From: Bacteroidota bacterium
GTDB lineage: Bacteria > Bacteroidota > Ignavibacteria > Kryptoniales > JAKASW01
Length of the DNA stretch: 64,000 bases
Assembly: GCA_021845665.1 (NCBI GenBank)
Contig: JAJZVO010000012.1
Location: forward strand, 20,877-84,876
Direction: 5' to 3'
The notes under the pieces are model-generated. The model saw only the letters and a list, made by a program, of their open reading frames with translations. It ran no database searches and was not told the DNA's origin. Below are positions 19,519 through 29,123 of the stretch, in pieces. Position 1 is the first letter of the stretch. Each line of letters starts with the position of its first letter. Position numbers and translations under genes: made by a program.

Positions 19519-20205
19519 CTAGTCCTTGAGTCTTTTTATGTCCCTGATTATCTCGACGAAATTTAGTTTGCTGCAGACATAAAGTCCTCGAACCCTTCCC
19601 TTCCCATCGACCAGCGCGCACTCATCAGGATGATGGACGAAGTAGACCAGCTTCCCCTTAACATAAGATGAGTCGATAAAATTGTACTTGATCTTGACGC
19701 GATCCAGGACAGAATCGATGTCCGTCTTCGAGCCGGTGAGGAAGTCCCAGTCCGAAAGATTGATCCCTCGATTCAGGGCATAGTTCTTTAAGACCGGCGG
19801 GGTGTCGCGGTTCGGGTCGTAAGTGACAGAGACGAACTTCACCCCCTTGATTCCCAGATCGGCCAGCGAATCCTGAAGCGTATGTAAATTCTGCGTGGTC
19901 AACGGACATACATTAGGGCAATGGGCATAGATGAACGACATTACGAATACGCTTCCGGTATACCTCTGAGGGAAGTCCACCTTCGCGCTGTCTTCATTGA
20001 TGAAGGTCGTATGCAGGCCCTGAAAACTGTAAATGACGGGAAGCTCTTTTGCCGAATTCGAACAGGCGGAAACGGCAAACGAAAGGACCACGGTAGCCGC
20101 GATTGCAGTGATCAGTCTCGTTGAAGCATTGCCGGTTGAGACTCCACGAGAGAGGCTTTCTGGATTAAAAAAAAGGCGGGAGGGATTTTTCATTTTAGTA
20201 CGCAT
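19519..20205 (-). CDS. SCO1/SenC-like copper chaperone lipoprotein
   Basis: 228 residues. A membrane segment with a lipobox-like AVSAC near residue 48 suggests a lipoprotein. The thioredoxin-like SCO domain carries the copper-binding CxxxC in HCPNVCPLTTQNL, a SVTYDPNRDTPPVLKNYA stretch typical of SCO proteins, and the distal histidine in YFVHHPDE. SCO proteins deliver copper to the CuA site of cytochrome oxidase or act as thiol reductases. No oxidase genes are in the window. It lies between a ZnuD-like TonB receptor and the frameshifted barrel gene, all on the minus strand, which suggests a metal-related cluster. The start may instead be the ATG at 20193. Confidence 0.9.
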   Translation of the reverse strand: MRTKMKNPSRLFFNPESLSRGVSTGNASTRLITAIAATVVLSFAVSACSNSAKELPVIYSFQGLHTTFINEDSAKVDFPQRYTGSVFVMSFIYAHCPNVCPLTTQNLHTLQDSLADLGIKGVKFVSVTYDPNRDTPPVLKNYALNRGINLSDWDFLTGSKTDIDSVLDRVKIKYNFIDSSYVKGKLVYFVHHPDECALVDGKGRVRGLYVCSKLNFVEIIRDIKRLKD

Positions 20206-20319
20206 GCTCTACTTGAATTGAAAAATTATGGCGCGACGGGACAGTACAAAAGTCACCGGCCGCGCATTAGATTCAACAGAGTGAATCGGATATAGTTCCT
20301 TAGGAACGTTTCGGAGTAA

Positions 20320-22635
20320 TCAGAACATCAGGTCATAAGACAACCTGAAGCCCCGTCCGGGCATCGGGATAAAATCTTTGATGACCGAGAGATTATCGCG
20401 GTAGACCTGGTTGAGAAGGTTATCGCAGCTGAGGCTTATGTTGTTCACCAGTCCGCCTGAGACGAGTCTTACGCCGAAGCTGATGTTCACGATACCGTAC
20501 CCCGCTGTATATGTATCGCCTTGCCCGAGTCTCGTTTGTGCGGCCGCAAGACGCCACTCGATTATGCCGGTGTATGTATTGTCCTGGTAAGTCATCCTGA
20601 GAAAACCATGAAGCGGCGGGATGAACGGCAATGGAACGTGGTTCTTCGTATCCTCTGCATTCACGTAGCTGGCGCTTGCCTCCAGAGCTATATCCGACAG
20701 AGGCTCGACGGTAGCGGATGCTTCGTAACCGTACAGCCGTGCATTGGTGGCGGAGAACTGCCTGACAGGAAGGTTCTGAATCGTATCGCCGGTCAGGTAA
20801 GCATAGATGTAGTTGTTGATGTAATTGACGAATGGCGTCACTTCAATTGAGAAGTTCCTGTAGCGAGCTTTCAGTGACGCGTTTAATTCCACGGCGGTTT
20901 CAGGAGTAAGACCCGCATCTCCTATCGAGTAAGTGTTGCTTGCCGCGTCTGACCCCTGCGCGAAGAGCTCCTGTACCGTCGGTGCGCGGAAGGATCTTCC
21001 AATGCTTAGCGATCCGATAATGTGTCGTGAGAAGTTCTGTACCGCACCGAGCGACGCAGTCAGCGCGTTGTGGGTTCTGGAGACATCGAGCGTCCGGAAG
21101 ACGGGGTCTAACGACGCTGCGTAGGGCTGCGTCTGAATATTGTTGAAATCATATCTTACTGCGCCTTCGAACCGCGTATCCGCCCCTAGAAGGTACTCTT
21201 CGTATATGTACGCGGCGAAGTCCGAAGAAATAGAATTTGGCCCGAGCGGCTGTTGTCCCTCGATCTTGAGATTGTCGATTTCGGTCCACAGTCCGACCGT
21301 TCCGCGGAATGAGCCGAATTGTTGATGCATTAACTGGAGTGAAGCGTTGAACGTTTCCTTGCTGAAGAAATTTGCCTGTGGATTTGACACGCCTGTCGAG
21401 TCCTGGGCTGTCGGATACTCCGCATGCTGGTAATTCACTATATCCGCATTCAGCCTTACCTGTTTGAGAAGAGAACCGTCGACGGCCCATAACCCGCGCA
21501 TCTCATACATGTTCTGTTGCTGCGTAATGAGCGAAGTCGTCGGCGGGTCAATTTGCCAATCGGAATTCGGAGGCGTCCCGGGAATTCCGTAAGTCATCTG
21601 GAAGTGCTTGTAGCCCACGCCGATCATCCCGAAATCTCCGGTGTAGGAATAGCCCAAACCTTCCTGCTGATTGTGATAAAATGACTGTGGTATTTTGTTC
21701 AACTCGAAACTTCGGATCCCATTGAAATAGCTTCCCTGCGGTATTTGGGTATCCTGTGCGTGCGATCCGCCGAACGAAACGCTGAGAGCGTTCCCGCTGT
21801 TGCTGTAAACGCCATTGAAGTATCCCGAGTAAAGGTCGCTGACTGTGTTCCCCACAAGCGATAGAGAGCCTGATAAGGGCCGGCTCGAAGGAGCCGGGAC
21901 GGTATTCGTAATAATGTTGATGAGACCGCCGATCGCGTTCGGGCCGTACATTATGCTCGCCGGGCCTCTCACGACATCGACCTGCGAAATACTCAGCGGG
22001 AATATCGGGACGGCGTGTGCGGGATCGTATGTGGAGACGTCTCCCATCCGAAGCCCGTCCTGGAGTACAAGCACTTCATTGCCACCGAGGCCTCTTATCA
22101 TCGGTCTCTCCGGGGCCGCCCCATTATAACGGACACTCACGCCCGGCATGTCCGAGATTTCCTGGGAGAAGTTTTGTCCGGGCGCCATTAAAAGCTGCGT
22201 CCTGGACATCGATTCGGCAGGCTGTGCCAATTCGTTGGCGGGGCGGGCGAAGGGCGACGCGGACACTACAACCTCCTCAGATTGGATTGCCGTCTGTCTC
22301 AGTGAAAAGGATAGACCCACTTCGTTGTGATCCACCTTGACCTCTTTCGTATCGGATGCATACCCGATGCAGCGAACGAATATCCTATATGTTCCCGCAG
22401 GCACATCTGAGAAAGAAAACTCCCCACCACCGCCTGTAGAAGTGGCACGGTCAAGTCCAAGCAGCCTAACGGTAGCACCCACGACGGGTTTCCCTCCGCT
22501 GAGGACCTTGCCCCTTACGGAACCGCCGGGACCGGACGAAGGAGTCACCGCCTGAGAGAAACTCGCGGTGGCTGCGCTGAGCACGAACGACAGTGAAAGA
22601 AAGAAGGAAAAGAAACGGTAGGTTACAAATCTCAT
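20320..22635 (-). CDS. TonB-dependent receptor, ZnuD/metal-receptor-like
   Basis: About 771 residues. The signal peptide (FVTYRFFSFFLSLSFVLSAATASFSQ) is followed by a CarboxypepD_reg-like domain (GSVRGKVLSGGKPVVGATV), then a plug with PERPMIRGLGGNEVLVLQDG, RMGDVSTYDPAHAVPIFPL and DVVRGPASIMYGPNAIGG. The RGLGG...LQDG and GDVS...DHAV-like layout is that of ZnuD-type zinc receptors and their relatives. The barrel ends ...RLSYDLMF, with the terminal phenylalanine usual for BAM substrates. The start at 22635 has GGAGAAAG ahead of it. The substrate is inferred as a metal (zinc, copper) or complex, not shown. Confidence 0.85.
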   Translation of the reverse strand: MRFVTYRFFSFFLSLSFVLSAATASFSQAVTPSSGPGGSVRGKVLSGGKPVVGATVRLLGLDRATSTGGGGEFSFSDVPAGTYRIFVRCIGYASDTKEVKVDHNEVGLSFSLRQTAIQSEEVVVSASPFARPANELAQPAESMSRTQLLMAPGQNFSQEISDMPGVSVRYNGAAPERPMIRGLGGNEVLVLQDGLRMGDVSTYDPAHAVPIFPLSISQVDVVRGPASIMYGPNAIGGLINIITNTVPAPSSRPLSGSLSLVGNTVSDLYSGYFNGVYSNSGNALSVSFGGSHAQDTQIPQGSYFNGIRSFELNKIPQSFYHNQQEGLGYSYTGDFGMIGVGYKHFQMTYGIPGTPPNSDWQIDPPTTSLITQQQNMYEMRGLWAVDGSLLKQVRLNADIVNYQHAEYPTAQDSTGVSNPQANFFSKETFNASLQLMHQQFGSFRGTVGLWTEIDNLKIEGQQPLGPNSISSDFAAYIYEEYLLGADTRFEGAVRYDFNNIQTQPYAASLDPVFRTLDVSRTHNALTASLGAVQNFSRHIIGSLSIGRSFRAPTVQELFAQGSDAASNTYSIGDAGLTPETAVELNASLKARYRNFSIEVTPFVNYINNYIYAYLTGDTIQNLPVRQFSATNARLYGYEASATVEPLSDIALEASASYVNAEDTKNHVPLPFIPPLHGFLRMTYQDNTYTGIIEWRLAAAQTRLGQGDTYTAGYGIVNISFGVRLVSGGLVNNISLSCDNLLNQVYRDNLSVIKDFIPMPGRGFRLSYDLMF

Positions 22636-22767
22636 AATCTTTCTCCAGTTGAAAAGAAATATTCTGAGGACAAAAATCAAATGTTATCATAGGAGCAAGA
22701 ACGGTTGAATAGACGAATGGAACGGCAGAAGAGTTCGGGCGTATCCATGGCTGAGGCGGAAAATGGA

Positions 22768-22794
22768 GCGGCGGATCGAAACACGATCCGCCGC
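22768..22794 (-). terminator. hairpin terminator downstream of rpsA
   Basis: A perfect 11-bp stem (GCGGCGGATCG and its complement) encloses a 5-base loop, 31 bases after the rpsA stop. Only a short T-run (CCATTTTCC) follows on the minus strand, so termination strength is uncertain. Confidence 0.6.
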
Positions 22795-22824
22795 AGTACT
22801 ACTTTGTTAAATTTACGGGAATGT

Positions 22825-24705
22825 TTACTGAGCTTCGGGATTATCCTGTGGCTTCCCCTCTGCCGGCGAGGGCTCAGAGGTTTCGACAGCTTCCTTCTGC
22901 TCCTTAGGCTTCCGCTCTCCGGTACGAGGTTTACGCTCGCGCTTCTCATTCGGATCGATGCTGTGAGCGGTCAGGAATTCGTAGTACAGCGCCTGGTCCT
23001 TGTCTTTGAAGTACTCGGCCACGCTGAGGACAATTCGCTTTCCGTCCTTATCGAACTCGATGACCTTTAGGTTCAACACTTCACCGGTCGGAAAATGCGC
23101 CGAGAAGTTCTTCAGGTTCGAGGGCGACATGTGCGAATGAGGCACGAATCCGTCGACTTCGCCGGGAAGCTCCACGATGGCGCCCTTCTCGATGTGGCGC
23201 ACAATTTTCCCTTCGACTTCGCTGCCGACCTTGAACTGCTCCTCGAATTTATCCCACGGATTCTCAAGTGCCTGCTTGTGTCCGAGAGATATCCTTCTCT
23301 GCTCCTTGTCCACCGCAAGCACGACGACTTCGATCTCATCGCCGCGCTTCACAAGCTCTCCGGGGTGCCGGACCTTCTTTGTCCACGACAAATCGGAGAT
23401 GTGGATAAGACCGTCGACTCCGGACTCCAGCTCGACGAACACGCCGAAGTTGGTCAGGTTGCGGACGATTCCCTTGTGCTTCGAGTCCACAGGGTATTTC
23501 TCGATCAGCTGTTCCCATGGATCCGGCTCCAGCTGCTTCAGGCCGAGAGAAAGTTTCTTGTTATCCTTGTCGAGACTGAGAATTACCGCTTCAACCGTCT
23601 GCCCCATCGAGACCTTCTGAGAAGGATGCTTCACATGCTCCGTCCAGCTCATTTCGGAAATATGGATCAAGCCTTCTATGCCTTTTTCGATTTCCACGAA
23701 CGCGCCGTACTCGGTCAGCGATACGACCCTTCCGCTCACCTTCTGTCCAACCTGGTATTTGTCTTCGATGTTCTTCCACGGTTCAGGTTGGAGCGCCTTC
23801 AGAGAGAGAGAGATGCGCTTCTTCTCTTCATCGAAGTCGGTCACGACGACCTGTATCTTCTGGTCGAGTTTGACAATTTCAGAGGGGTGGTTGACTCTCC
23901 CCCAGGAGAGATCTGTAATGTGTATGAGGCCGTCAACTCCGCCGAGATCGACGAACACACCGAACTCGGTGATAGCCTTCACGGTTCCTTCGAGGATAAG
24001 ACCCTTCTCGAGCTTCGAGAGGATTTTCTTCCTCTGTTCCTCGAGTTCTGCTTCGAGCAGCGCTTTGTGACTGACGACAACGTTCTCCGCGGCTTCATTG
24101 ATCTTCACGACCCTGAAGTCCATCGTTCTTCCGACGTATGCGTCGAAATCTCGCACAGGTCTGACATCGACCTGCGATCCCGGCAGGAACGCTTCGAGTC
24201 CCATGAGGTTCACCATGAGTCCGCCCTTGACGCGGCGCAAAACCGTGCCCTGGAGAACACTCTGGTTGTCATGTGCACCGACGATCCGGTCCCATATCCT
24301 TATGAAATCCGCCCGCCGTCTTGAGAGCACTATCTGCCCATCCTGGTCTTCAACGCTGTCGAGAAATACCTCTACCTCATCTCCAGCTTTCAGTTCATTA
24401 AGATTCGGGAATTCGATCTTCGGCACGAGCCCGGACGACTTGAACCCGATGTCGACAATGACATCATTTTCTGTCAGTCCTATAATTCTACCTTTTACGA
24501 TCTCACCTGCGTCGAACTGCTTCAGGCTCCTGTCGTATAGGTCGACCATCTCCTTAAGTTCCAATTCGCTGTAAGGCGAATCTTCGCCTGCAAGGAGCTT
24601 CACTTTGCTGGGTTGTTTCTTCTTAGGCGTCGCCTCTTCCACGTTCTGTCCATCTGATCCGGTTGTCATTACCATCGTGTCTGCGGCCTTTTCTTCTTCC
24701 GCCAT
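22825..24705 (-). CDS. rpsA: 30S ribosomal protein S1
   Basis: 626 residues with six S1 RNA-binding repeats. The first ([24 protein letters not shown]) begins near residue 63, and the third to fifth show the clearest form ([62 protein letters not shown]). N- and C-terminal tails are charged and low in complexity; the C-terminal one ([18 protein letters not shown]...) is longer than in E. coli. It binds mRNA on the small subunit and aids initiation. It is the last gene of cmk-ispH-rpsA, a linkage known in many bacteria. Confidence 0.97.
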   Translation of the reverse strand: MAEEEKAADTMVMTTGSDGQNVEEATPKKKQPSKVKLLAGEDSPYSELELKEMVDLYDRSLKQFDAGEIVKGRIIGLTENDVIVDIGFKSSGLVPKIEFPNLNELKAGDEVEVFLDSVEDQDGQIVLSRRRADFIRIWDRIVGAHDNQSVLQGTVLRRVKGGLMVNLMGLEAFLPGSQVDVRPVRDFDAYVGRTMDFRVVKINEAAENVVVSHKALLEAELEEQRKKILSKLEKGLILEGTVKAITEFGVFVDLGGVDGLIHITDLSWGRVNHPSEIVKLDQKIQVVVTDFDEEKKRISLSLKALQPEPWKNIEDKYQVGQKVSGRVVSLTEYGAFVEIEKGIEGLIHISEMSWTEHVKHPSQKVSMGQTVEAVILSLDKDNKKLSLGLKQLEPDPWEQLIEKYPVDSKHKGIVRNLTNFGVFVELESGVDGLIHISDLSWTKKVRHPGELVKRGDEIEVVVLAVDKEQRRISLGHKQALENPWDKFEEQFKVGSEVEGKIVRHIEKGAIVELPGEVDGFVPHSHMSPSNLKNFSAHFPTGEVLNLKVIEFDKDGKRIVLSVAEYFKDKDQALYYEFLTAHSIDPNEKRERKPRTGERKPKEQKEAVETSEPSPAEGKPQDNPEAQ

Positions 24706-24823
24706 TAAGTCTCTCCTTATTCAGCCGAAAGCGAAACGCTCACGGCCATGTTGTGTTGATCACCTCGCGCCAGGCCCAAGCCGCCGCAAAGTCCGATGCG
24801 AAGTGTGTTGGTTTTGTTTGACA

Positions 24824-25735
24824 TTAGTTTGATTGTGCGGCTTTCTGTAAGACCTCATTGCCCATGTTTGCTATGGCAGTTCCGATTTTCTCCATCAGCC
24901 ATTGAGGGGTCGAAGTCGCGCCGGTCACTCCGACGCTTTCCGCGCCCTCAAACCATTGCGACTGGATTTCGTTCTCGTTCTCCACAAAGTACGACGAAGG
25001 ATTCTCTTCCTTGCAAATCTCGTACAGCACCTTACCGTTCGAGCTCGTCCTCCCTGCGACGAACACGATCACGCTGTTTTGAGCGGCAAACTCCCTGAGT
25101 TTCTTGTCCCTTCCCGACACCTGCCCGCAAATCGTGTCCTTGGCCAGGAACGTCTTCGCGATCTCTTCCATCGTGCCGACGACGAGATCCTTCACCTTGT
25201 TGGACAGGGCCTCTTTGATCGCGTAGAAAGTCGGCTTGTCCATGGTGGTCTGTGAAAAGAGAACCGTCTTGCGGCCGAAGTCCACCTTGCTGAGCGCCTC
25301 TTCAACGGACTTGACTACAACGGCTTCATCGTTGCAAACGCCGCGCAGGCCGATCACCTCTGCATGATCCTTCTTCCCGAATATCACAACCTGGTAACCG
25401 TCCTCATAGAACTTCTTGATGCGTTCCTGCAGCTTCGTGACCACAGGGCACGTGGCATCCACGATCTCAAGATTGTATCTTTTCGCGAGTTCGTAAGTCG
25501 AAGGGGGCTCACCGTGCGCCCTGATGAGCACCTTCGCATCGCTTATGTTTTCAAGGTCCTTGTGCGAAATCGTCTTCAGCCCTTTATCGGCCAGCCTGTC
25601 GATCTCCTGCGGGTTATGTATTATGTCGCCGAGAGAATACAGTTTACCCGCTTCCCCGAGCTCTTCCTCGGCAAAATCGATCGCTCTCACCACGCCCCAG
25701 CAGAAGCCGCTGTTCTTATCTATGTTCACTTTCAT
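24824..25735 (-). CDS. ispH: 4-hydroxy-3-methylbut-2-enyl diphosphate reductase
   Basis: 303 residues, the last enzyme of the MEP isoprenoid pathway, giving IPP and DMAPP. The three cysteines that hold the iron-sulfur cluster are present: Cys12 (NSGFCWGV), Cys96 (VDATCPVV) and Cys203 (DTICGQV). Substrate-binding His40, His74, His124 and Glu126 are also in place. The start codon overlaps the cmk stop as ATGA (25732-25735), so translation is coupled. No other MEP genes are in the window. Confidence 0.97.
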   Translation of the reverse strand: MKVNIDKNSGFCWGVVRAIDFAEEELGEAGKLYSLGDIIHNPQEIDRLADKGLKTISHKDLENISDAKVLIRAHGEPPSTYELAKRYNLEIVDATCPVVTKLQERIKKFYEDGYQVVIFGKKDHAEVIGLRGVCNDEAVVVKSVEEALSKVDFGRKTVLFSQTTMDKPTFYAIKEALSNKVKDLVVGTMEEIAKTFLAKDTICGQVSGRDKKLREFAAQNSVIVFVAGRTSSNGKVLYEICKEENPSSYFVENENEIQSQWFEGAESVGVTGATSTPQWLMEKIGTAIANMGNEVLQKAAQSN

Positions 25736-26442
25736 TTTCTCTGCATCTCCTCTTTTCCAACGGATCCTTCGGATCCCACAATAATATCCTGCACATAATT
25801 CAAAACTATCTCTACCTGCTCTTCTATGGTCAACTTCGTCGTGTCAAGTTCGATCGCGTCATCCGCCTTCCTCAGCGGGCTGCTGCTCCGCGTGGAGTCC
25901 TTGCGATCCCTTTCCTTGAGATCCTTCACAACCTGGTGAATCGGCAACTCAACACCGTTGTCCGATAGTTCCTCCTGCCTGCGCCGGGCCCGCTCCATGA
26001 TGTCGGCAACTATGTAAAACTTCAGCTCCGCTTCGGGAAACACGACGGTTCCGATGTCTCTCCCGTCCATCACGCATCCCTTCGCCGAACCGATCTCCCG
26101 CTGCCTGGCGACCATCAGTTCACGAACGGTGGCATACGAACTGACCAGACTTACATTGCGCGTCACATCCTCCGACCTGATAGCGTCCGTTACGTCCGCC
26201 CCGTCGAGAATGACCCTCAATTCCCCGCCGTCCACAAGAGAGATCTTCGTGGCTTTTGTGAGTTCGACTACTGCCGTCTCGTCGGCGGCGTCTATTCCGC
26301 AAGAAAGGACTTTCAGAGTCACTGCACGATACATAGCCCCCGTGTCTATGTACACATACCCAAGTCTCCGCGCCACGAGTTTTGCCGTCGTGCTCTTTCC
26401 GGAGCCTGCGGGGCCGTCAATTGCAATGAGTATTTTTCTCAC
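25732..26442 (-). CDS. cmk: cytidylate kinase
   Basis: 236 residues. It phosphorylates CMP and dCMP. The P-loop GPAGSGKST is at residues 10-18, followed by a conserved RLGYVYIDTGAMYRAVT. The CMP-binding region includes GCVMDGRDIGTVVFP, and the lid region has ADDAIELDTTKLTIEEQV. The length is normal for the family. It heads the cmk-ispH-rpsA operon. A possible promoter (TTGCTT, 17 bases, TAAATT) lies at 26495-26523. Confidence 0.97.
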   Translation of the reverse strand: MRKILIAIDGPAGSGKSTTAKLVARRLGYVYIDTGAMYRAVTLKVLSCGIDAADETAVVELTKATKISLVDGGELRVILDGADVTDAIRSEDVTRNVSLVSSYATVRELMVARQREIGSAKGCVMDGRDIGTVVFPEAELKFYIVADIMERARRRQEELSDNGVELPIHQVVKDLKERDRKDSTRSSSPLRKADDAIELDTTKLTIEEQVEIVLNYVQDIIVGSEGSVGKEEMQRK

Positions 26443-26494
26443 ACCTTTCCTTTTGAGTCCTCTTCCGGGGCATACGGCTGCGACCGGGGCTTTA

Positions 26495-26523
26495 AATTTA
26501 GCTTTTTGGCGTCAAACAAGCAA
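26495..26523 (-). promoter_or_regulatory. putative sigma-70-type promoter of cmk-ispH-rpsA
   Basis: On the minus strand TTGCTT precedes TAAATT with a 17-base spacer, about 53 bases before the cmk start. It rests on pattern only. Confidence 0.35.
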
Positions 26524-26830
26524 TGCAGATAGGGTCGGTGTGTTCGGCTGTGCTACTGCTTCAGCCGGTATCGATACAACGCCAGATCGGTCTCAAAGGA
26601 CGCCTCAAGTCGCCAAACGGAGATATGTAGATCGGGATATTGCGTGTTTGTGTTGGCGATCTTTGTCCGTCCACGCTGACACGTGATCGGACGCCGAAAA
26701 ACGGCAAAGTACGCTGGAAATCGTGGCACATCCTTTTCGCTTCGCAGACGATGCAAGCGGATTCGGCGGAACCAGCAGACTCGCTATGCTGCCCGGAATC
26801 CGATAGAGATTCCCTATGGCCTCTCAGAAT
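26524..26830. other. intergenic region upstream of cmk
   Basis: About 300 bases between the ABC permease gene and the cmk promoter. Short frames overlap here on both strands, but none has a Shine-Dalgarno site or recognisable family. No stable repeat or hairpin was noticed. Confidence 0.4.
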
Positions 26831-28075
26831 TCAACTTCTGCGGATCGCCCAGTGAAACAGCTCCTTGACGGTAGGCCGCTTGCCGTAAACCAGTATCCCG
26901 ATCTTGAAAATTCTTCCGGCGGCGATCATGCAGAAATACGTCGAGGCAAGTAGGATGACCGATCCCGTAACCAGCTCCCACAAATCGGGGGTCTGAATCG
27001 GAATCCTGAACGCCATCATCGTGGGGGTAAGAAGCGGTATTAGTGTCAGTATCTTTATGTACGAGGCGCTCGGGTTCTGTGCGACAAGTGTTGCCAGAAT
27101 GATGGGCAGGAACAAAAGCATCGACACATACGAAGTCGCCTGCTGCGCCTCCTGCTCGGTTGTGACCGGCGCTCCCGCCATGACAAATATCGAAGAGTAA
27201 AAAAGAAATCCCAGGATGAAAAACACCCCTTCCCACCAGATGCTTCCAGGGACGGTCACGAACGCCGCCATCTGTCCCCCGAAAGCAAACGCGATCAATC
27301 CCCACACCGCAAGCTGTGTCAGACCGAGTAGGCTCAACCCGAGTATCTTACCCGTCATTATCTCGTCTGCCGTCGTCGAAGACAGAAGGACTTCGACGAT
27401 CCGGTTGGATTTTTCTTCCACGACACTTCTCACAAGGAGTTGACCGGAAGTAAGAACGAAAACAGCAAGAATGATTATGAAAATATACCCCAGTATAAAT
27501 CCGGAACCGGCGTGCGCCTTTTCCTCTTTTCCCTCCTTCGAGAGTTTGACGGTTTCCATCTCCACCGGCTTGGAAACTTCTGCGACTATCTTCGGACTGA
27601 CGCCGCGCTGTTCAAGCTCGTTTGTCATGAGAATGTCTTTAACGGCCGACTGCAGTCTGGAAATATCCTTGAAGTTCGACACGTTCTCTGACACATATTC
27701 GAACTTCCTGGAATTAATCAGGCCGGTGTCGACGACGATGTACGATGAAATGTCCTTCTGCAATACCATCCGGTTCGCTTCCTCACGCGTGCTGTCGCCT
27801 GGAGGGATCGTCACCACGTTATAGTTCGGCAGGCCGTCCGGCAATTTATATTTCTCATTGAGACTCTCGTTGAGTTGCGGCGCTATCTTCCCCGTTTCAT
27901 CAATGATGCCAATGTTCACCACCGTTGTGTCCGGTTTGTTCATAAGGAGCGACGGTACGACTGCCATCACCATGATAAATACCGGCATTATTATCAGGGA
28001 AATGATGAACGCCTTTGTTTTGACCTTCTCGATGAACTCCCAACGAGCGACAACGAGTGCTTTCTTAAGCGACAT
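26831..28075 (-). CDS. ABC-2 type transporter permease, NatB-like
   Basis: 414 residues. An N-terminal membrane segment (AFIISLIIMPVFIMVMAVVPSLL) is followed by a large extracytoplasmic domain of about 150 residues, then five or six membrane segments (GFILGYIFIIILAVFVLTSGQLLVRSVVEEKSNRIVEVLLSS and on). This is the layout of NatB/YhaP-type export permeases, and the EEKSNRI.EVLLSS stretch is characteristic of the family. It pairs with the ATPase just upstream, whose stop lies 11 bases inside this gene. The cargo is unknown; Na+ or drug export is known in relatives but cannot be claimed here. Confidence 0.9.
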   Translation of the reverse strand: MSLKKALVVARWEFIEKVKTKAFIISLIIMPVFIMVMAVVPSLLMNKPDTTVVNIGIIDETGKIAPQLNESLNEKYKLPDGLPNYNVVTIPPGDSTREEANRMVLQKDISSYIVVDTGLINSRKFEYVSENVSNFKDISRLQSAVKDILMTNELEQRGVSPKIVAEVSKPVEMETVKLSKEGKEEKAHAGSGFILGYIFIIILAVFVLTSGQLLVRSVVEEKSNRIVEVLLSSTTADEIMTGKILGLSLLGLTQLAVWGLIAFAFGGQMAAFVTVPGSIWWEGVFFILGFLFYSSIFVMAGAPVTTEQEAQQATSYVSMLLFLPIILATLVAQNPSASYIKILTLIPLLTPTMMAFRIPIQTPDLWELVTGSVILLASTYFCMIAAGRIFKIGILVYGKRPTVKELFHWAIRRS

Positions 28076-28979
28076 TACGGCCTCCGGTTTTGTCCCCCTT
28101 TACCGCTTCGATGAATATCGAGTTCAGTGACGCTTCTTCCACCGAGAATTTCGTGACGTCAACGAGTGAGATCGCCTGTCTGAGGAATTCCTGCCTGCTG
28201 ATTCCCTCCCTTGTCCGTAACTCGGCGTAGTTCTCGTACACTTCCATTGTAGCCATATTCTCCAATTTTCTGAGACTCGAAGAGTCGCCTTCAAATTCCA
28301 TATGGATCGTGTCGTCTCCGTGATTCCTCTTGATCTCACCGAGGCTGCCGTACAGGACCACTTTCCCCTCGTTGATCAGGCAAATCCGGTCGCAGAGCTT
28401 CTCGGCCTGTTCCATCTGATGTGTCGAAAAGATGATCGTCTTTCCCTGCGACTTCATGTCACGGATAATATCCTTCATCACGATTTGATTGACGGGATCG
28501 AGTCCGGAAAAAGGCTCGTCGAGAATCAGAAGGTCGGGCTCATGCAGCAGACATGAAATGAATTGCACCTTCTGTTGCATGCCTTTTGAGAGCTCGTCGA
28601 CTTTCCGGTTTGACACGGCGGCGAGCTCCAGTCTCTTCAGCCACCGCATCGCGCGTTCCCTCGCCTCGGCAGGTGGTATGCTTCTCAACCCGCCGAAGTA
28701 TACCAGCACATCTATGACTTTGCTCTTCCGGTAGAGCCCTCTCTCCTCCGGAAGGTAGGCGAGTGAATCCTTCATCCCAACATTCAAAGGCTTTCCACCG
28801 AAGAGAACGGTACCAGAGTCGGGATCGATTATCCCGAGAGCAATTCGTATCGTCGTCGTCTTTCCAGCACCGTTCGGCCCCAATAAGCCGAAGATCTCTC
28901 CTGGGTTCACGTCGAACGAGACACCATCGAGCGCTTTCGTGGAGCCGTAATCCTTTCTCAGTTCGCTAACGGACAGCAT
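28065..28979 (-). CDS. ABC transporter ATP-binding protein, NatA-like
   Basis: 304 residues. The nucleotide-binding domain has Walker A GPNGAGKTT near 36-44, a signature variant ELSKGMQQKVQF, Walker B DLLILDEPFSGLDP and the switch histidine in IIFSTHQM. The LSKGMQQK form of the signature is common in NatA-type exporters. A C-terminal extension of about 80 residues follows. It forms the exporter with the overlapping permease. A GTAAATT box lies just upstream at about 29000, but no clear -35 was seen. Confidence 0.92.
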   Translation of the reverse strand: MLSVSELRKDYGSTKALDGVSFDVNPGEIFGLLGPNGAGKTTTIRIALGIIDPDSGTVLFGGKPLNVGMKDSLAYLPEERGLYRKSKVIDVLVYFGGLRSIPPAEARERAMRWLKRLELAAVSNRKVDELSKGMQQKVQFISCLLHEPDLLILDEPFSGLDPVNQIVMKDIIRDMKSQGKTIIFSTHQMEQAEKLCDRICLINEGKVVLYGSLGEIKRNHGDDTIHMEFEGDSSSLRKLENMATMEVYENYAELRTREGISRQEFLRQAISLVDVTKFSVEEASLNSIFIEAVKGDKTGGRNVA

Positions 28980-29123
28980 CAGTCCTCCGATCGTGTGGAA
29001 TTTACAGAGTAAAAGAGTGACAAAGTATAAGGGTTGCAGGATATTGAGTCTTGCGGAGCAGCGATTCGGTCACTTAATTCATGATCCGTGATCCTGCTCC
29101 ACAAACACTCTGTCACCTTCTTC

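Noticed and set aside
23095..24324. 409-codon plus-strand frame opposite rpsA
   Set aside because: It is the antisense shadow of the S1 gene, caused by its codon bias; no domain.
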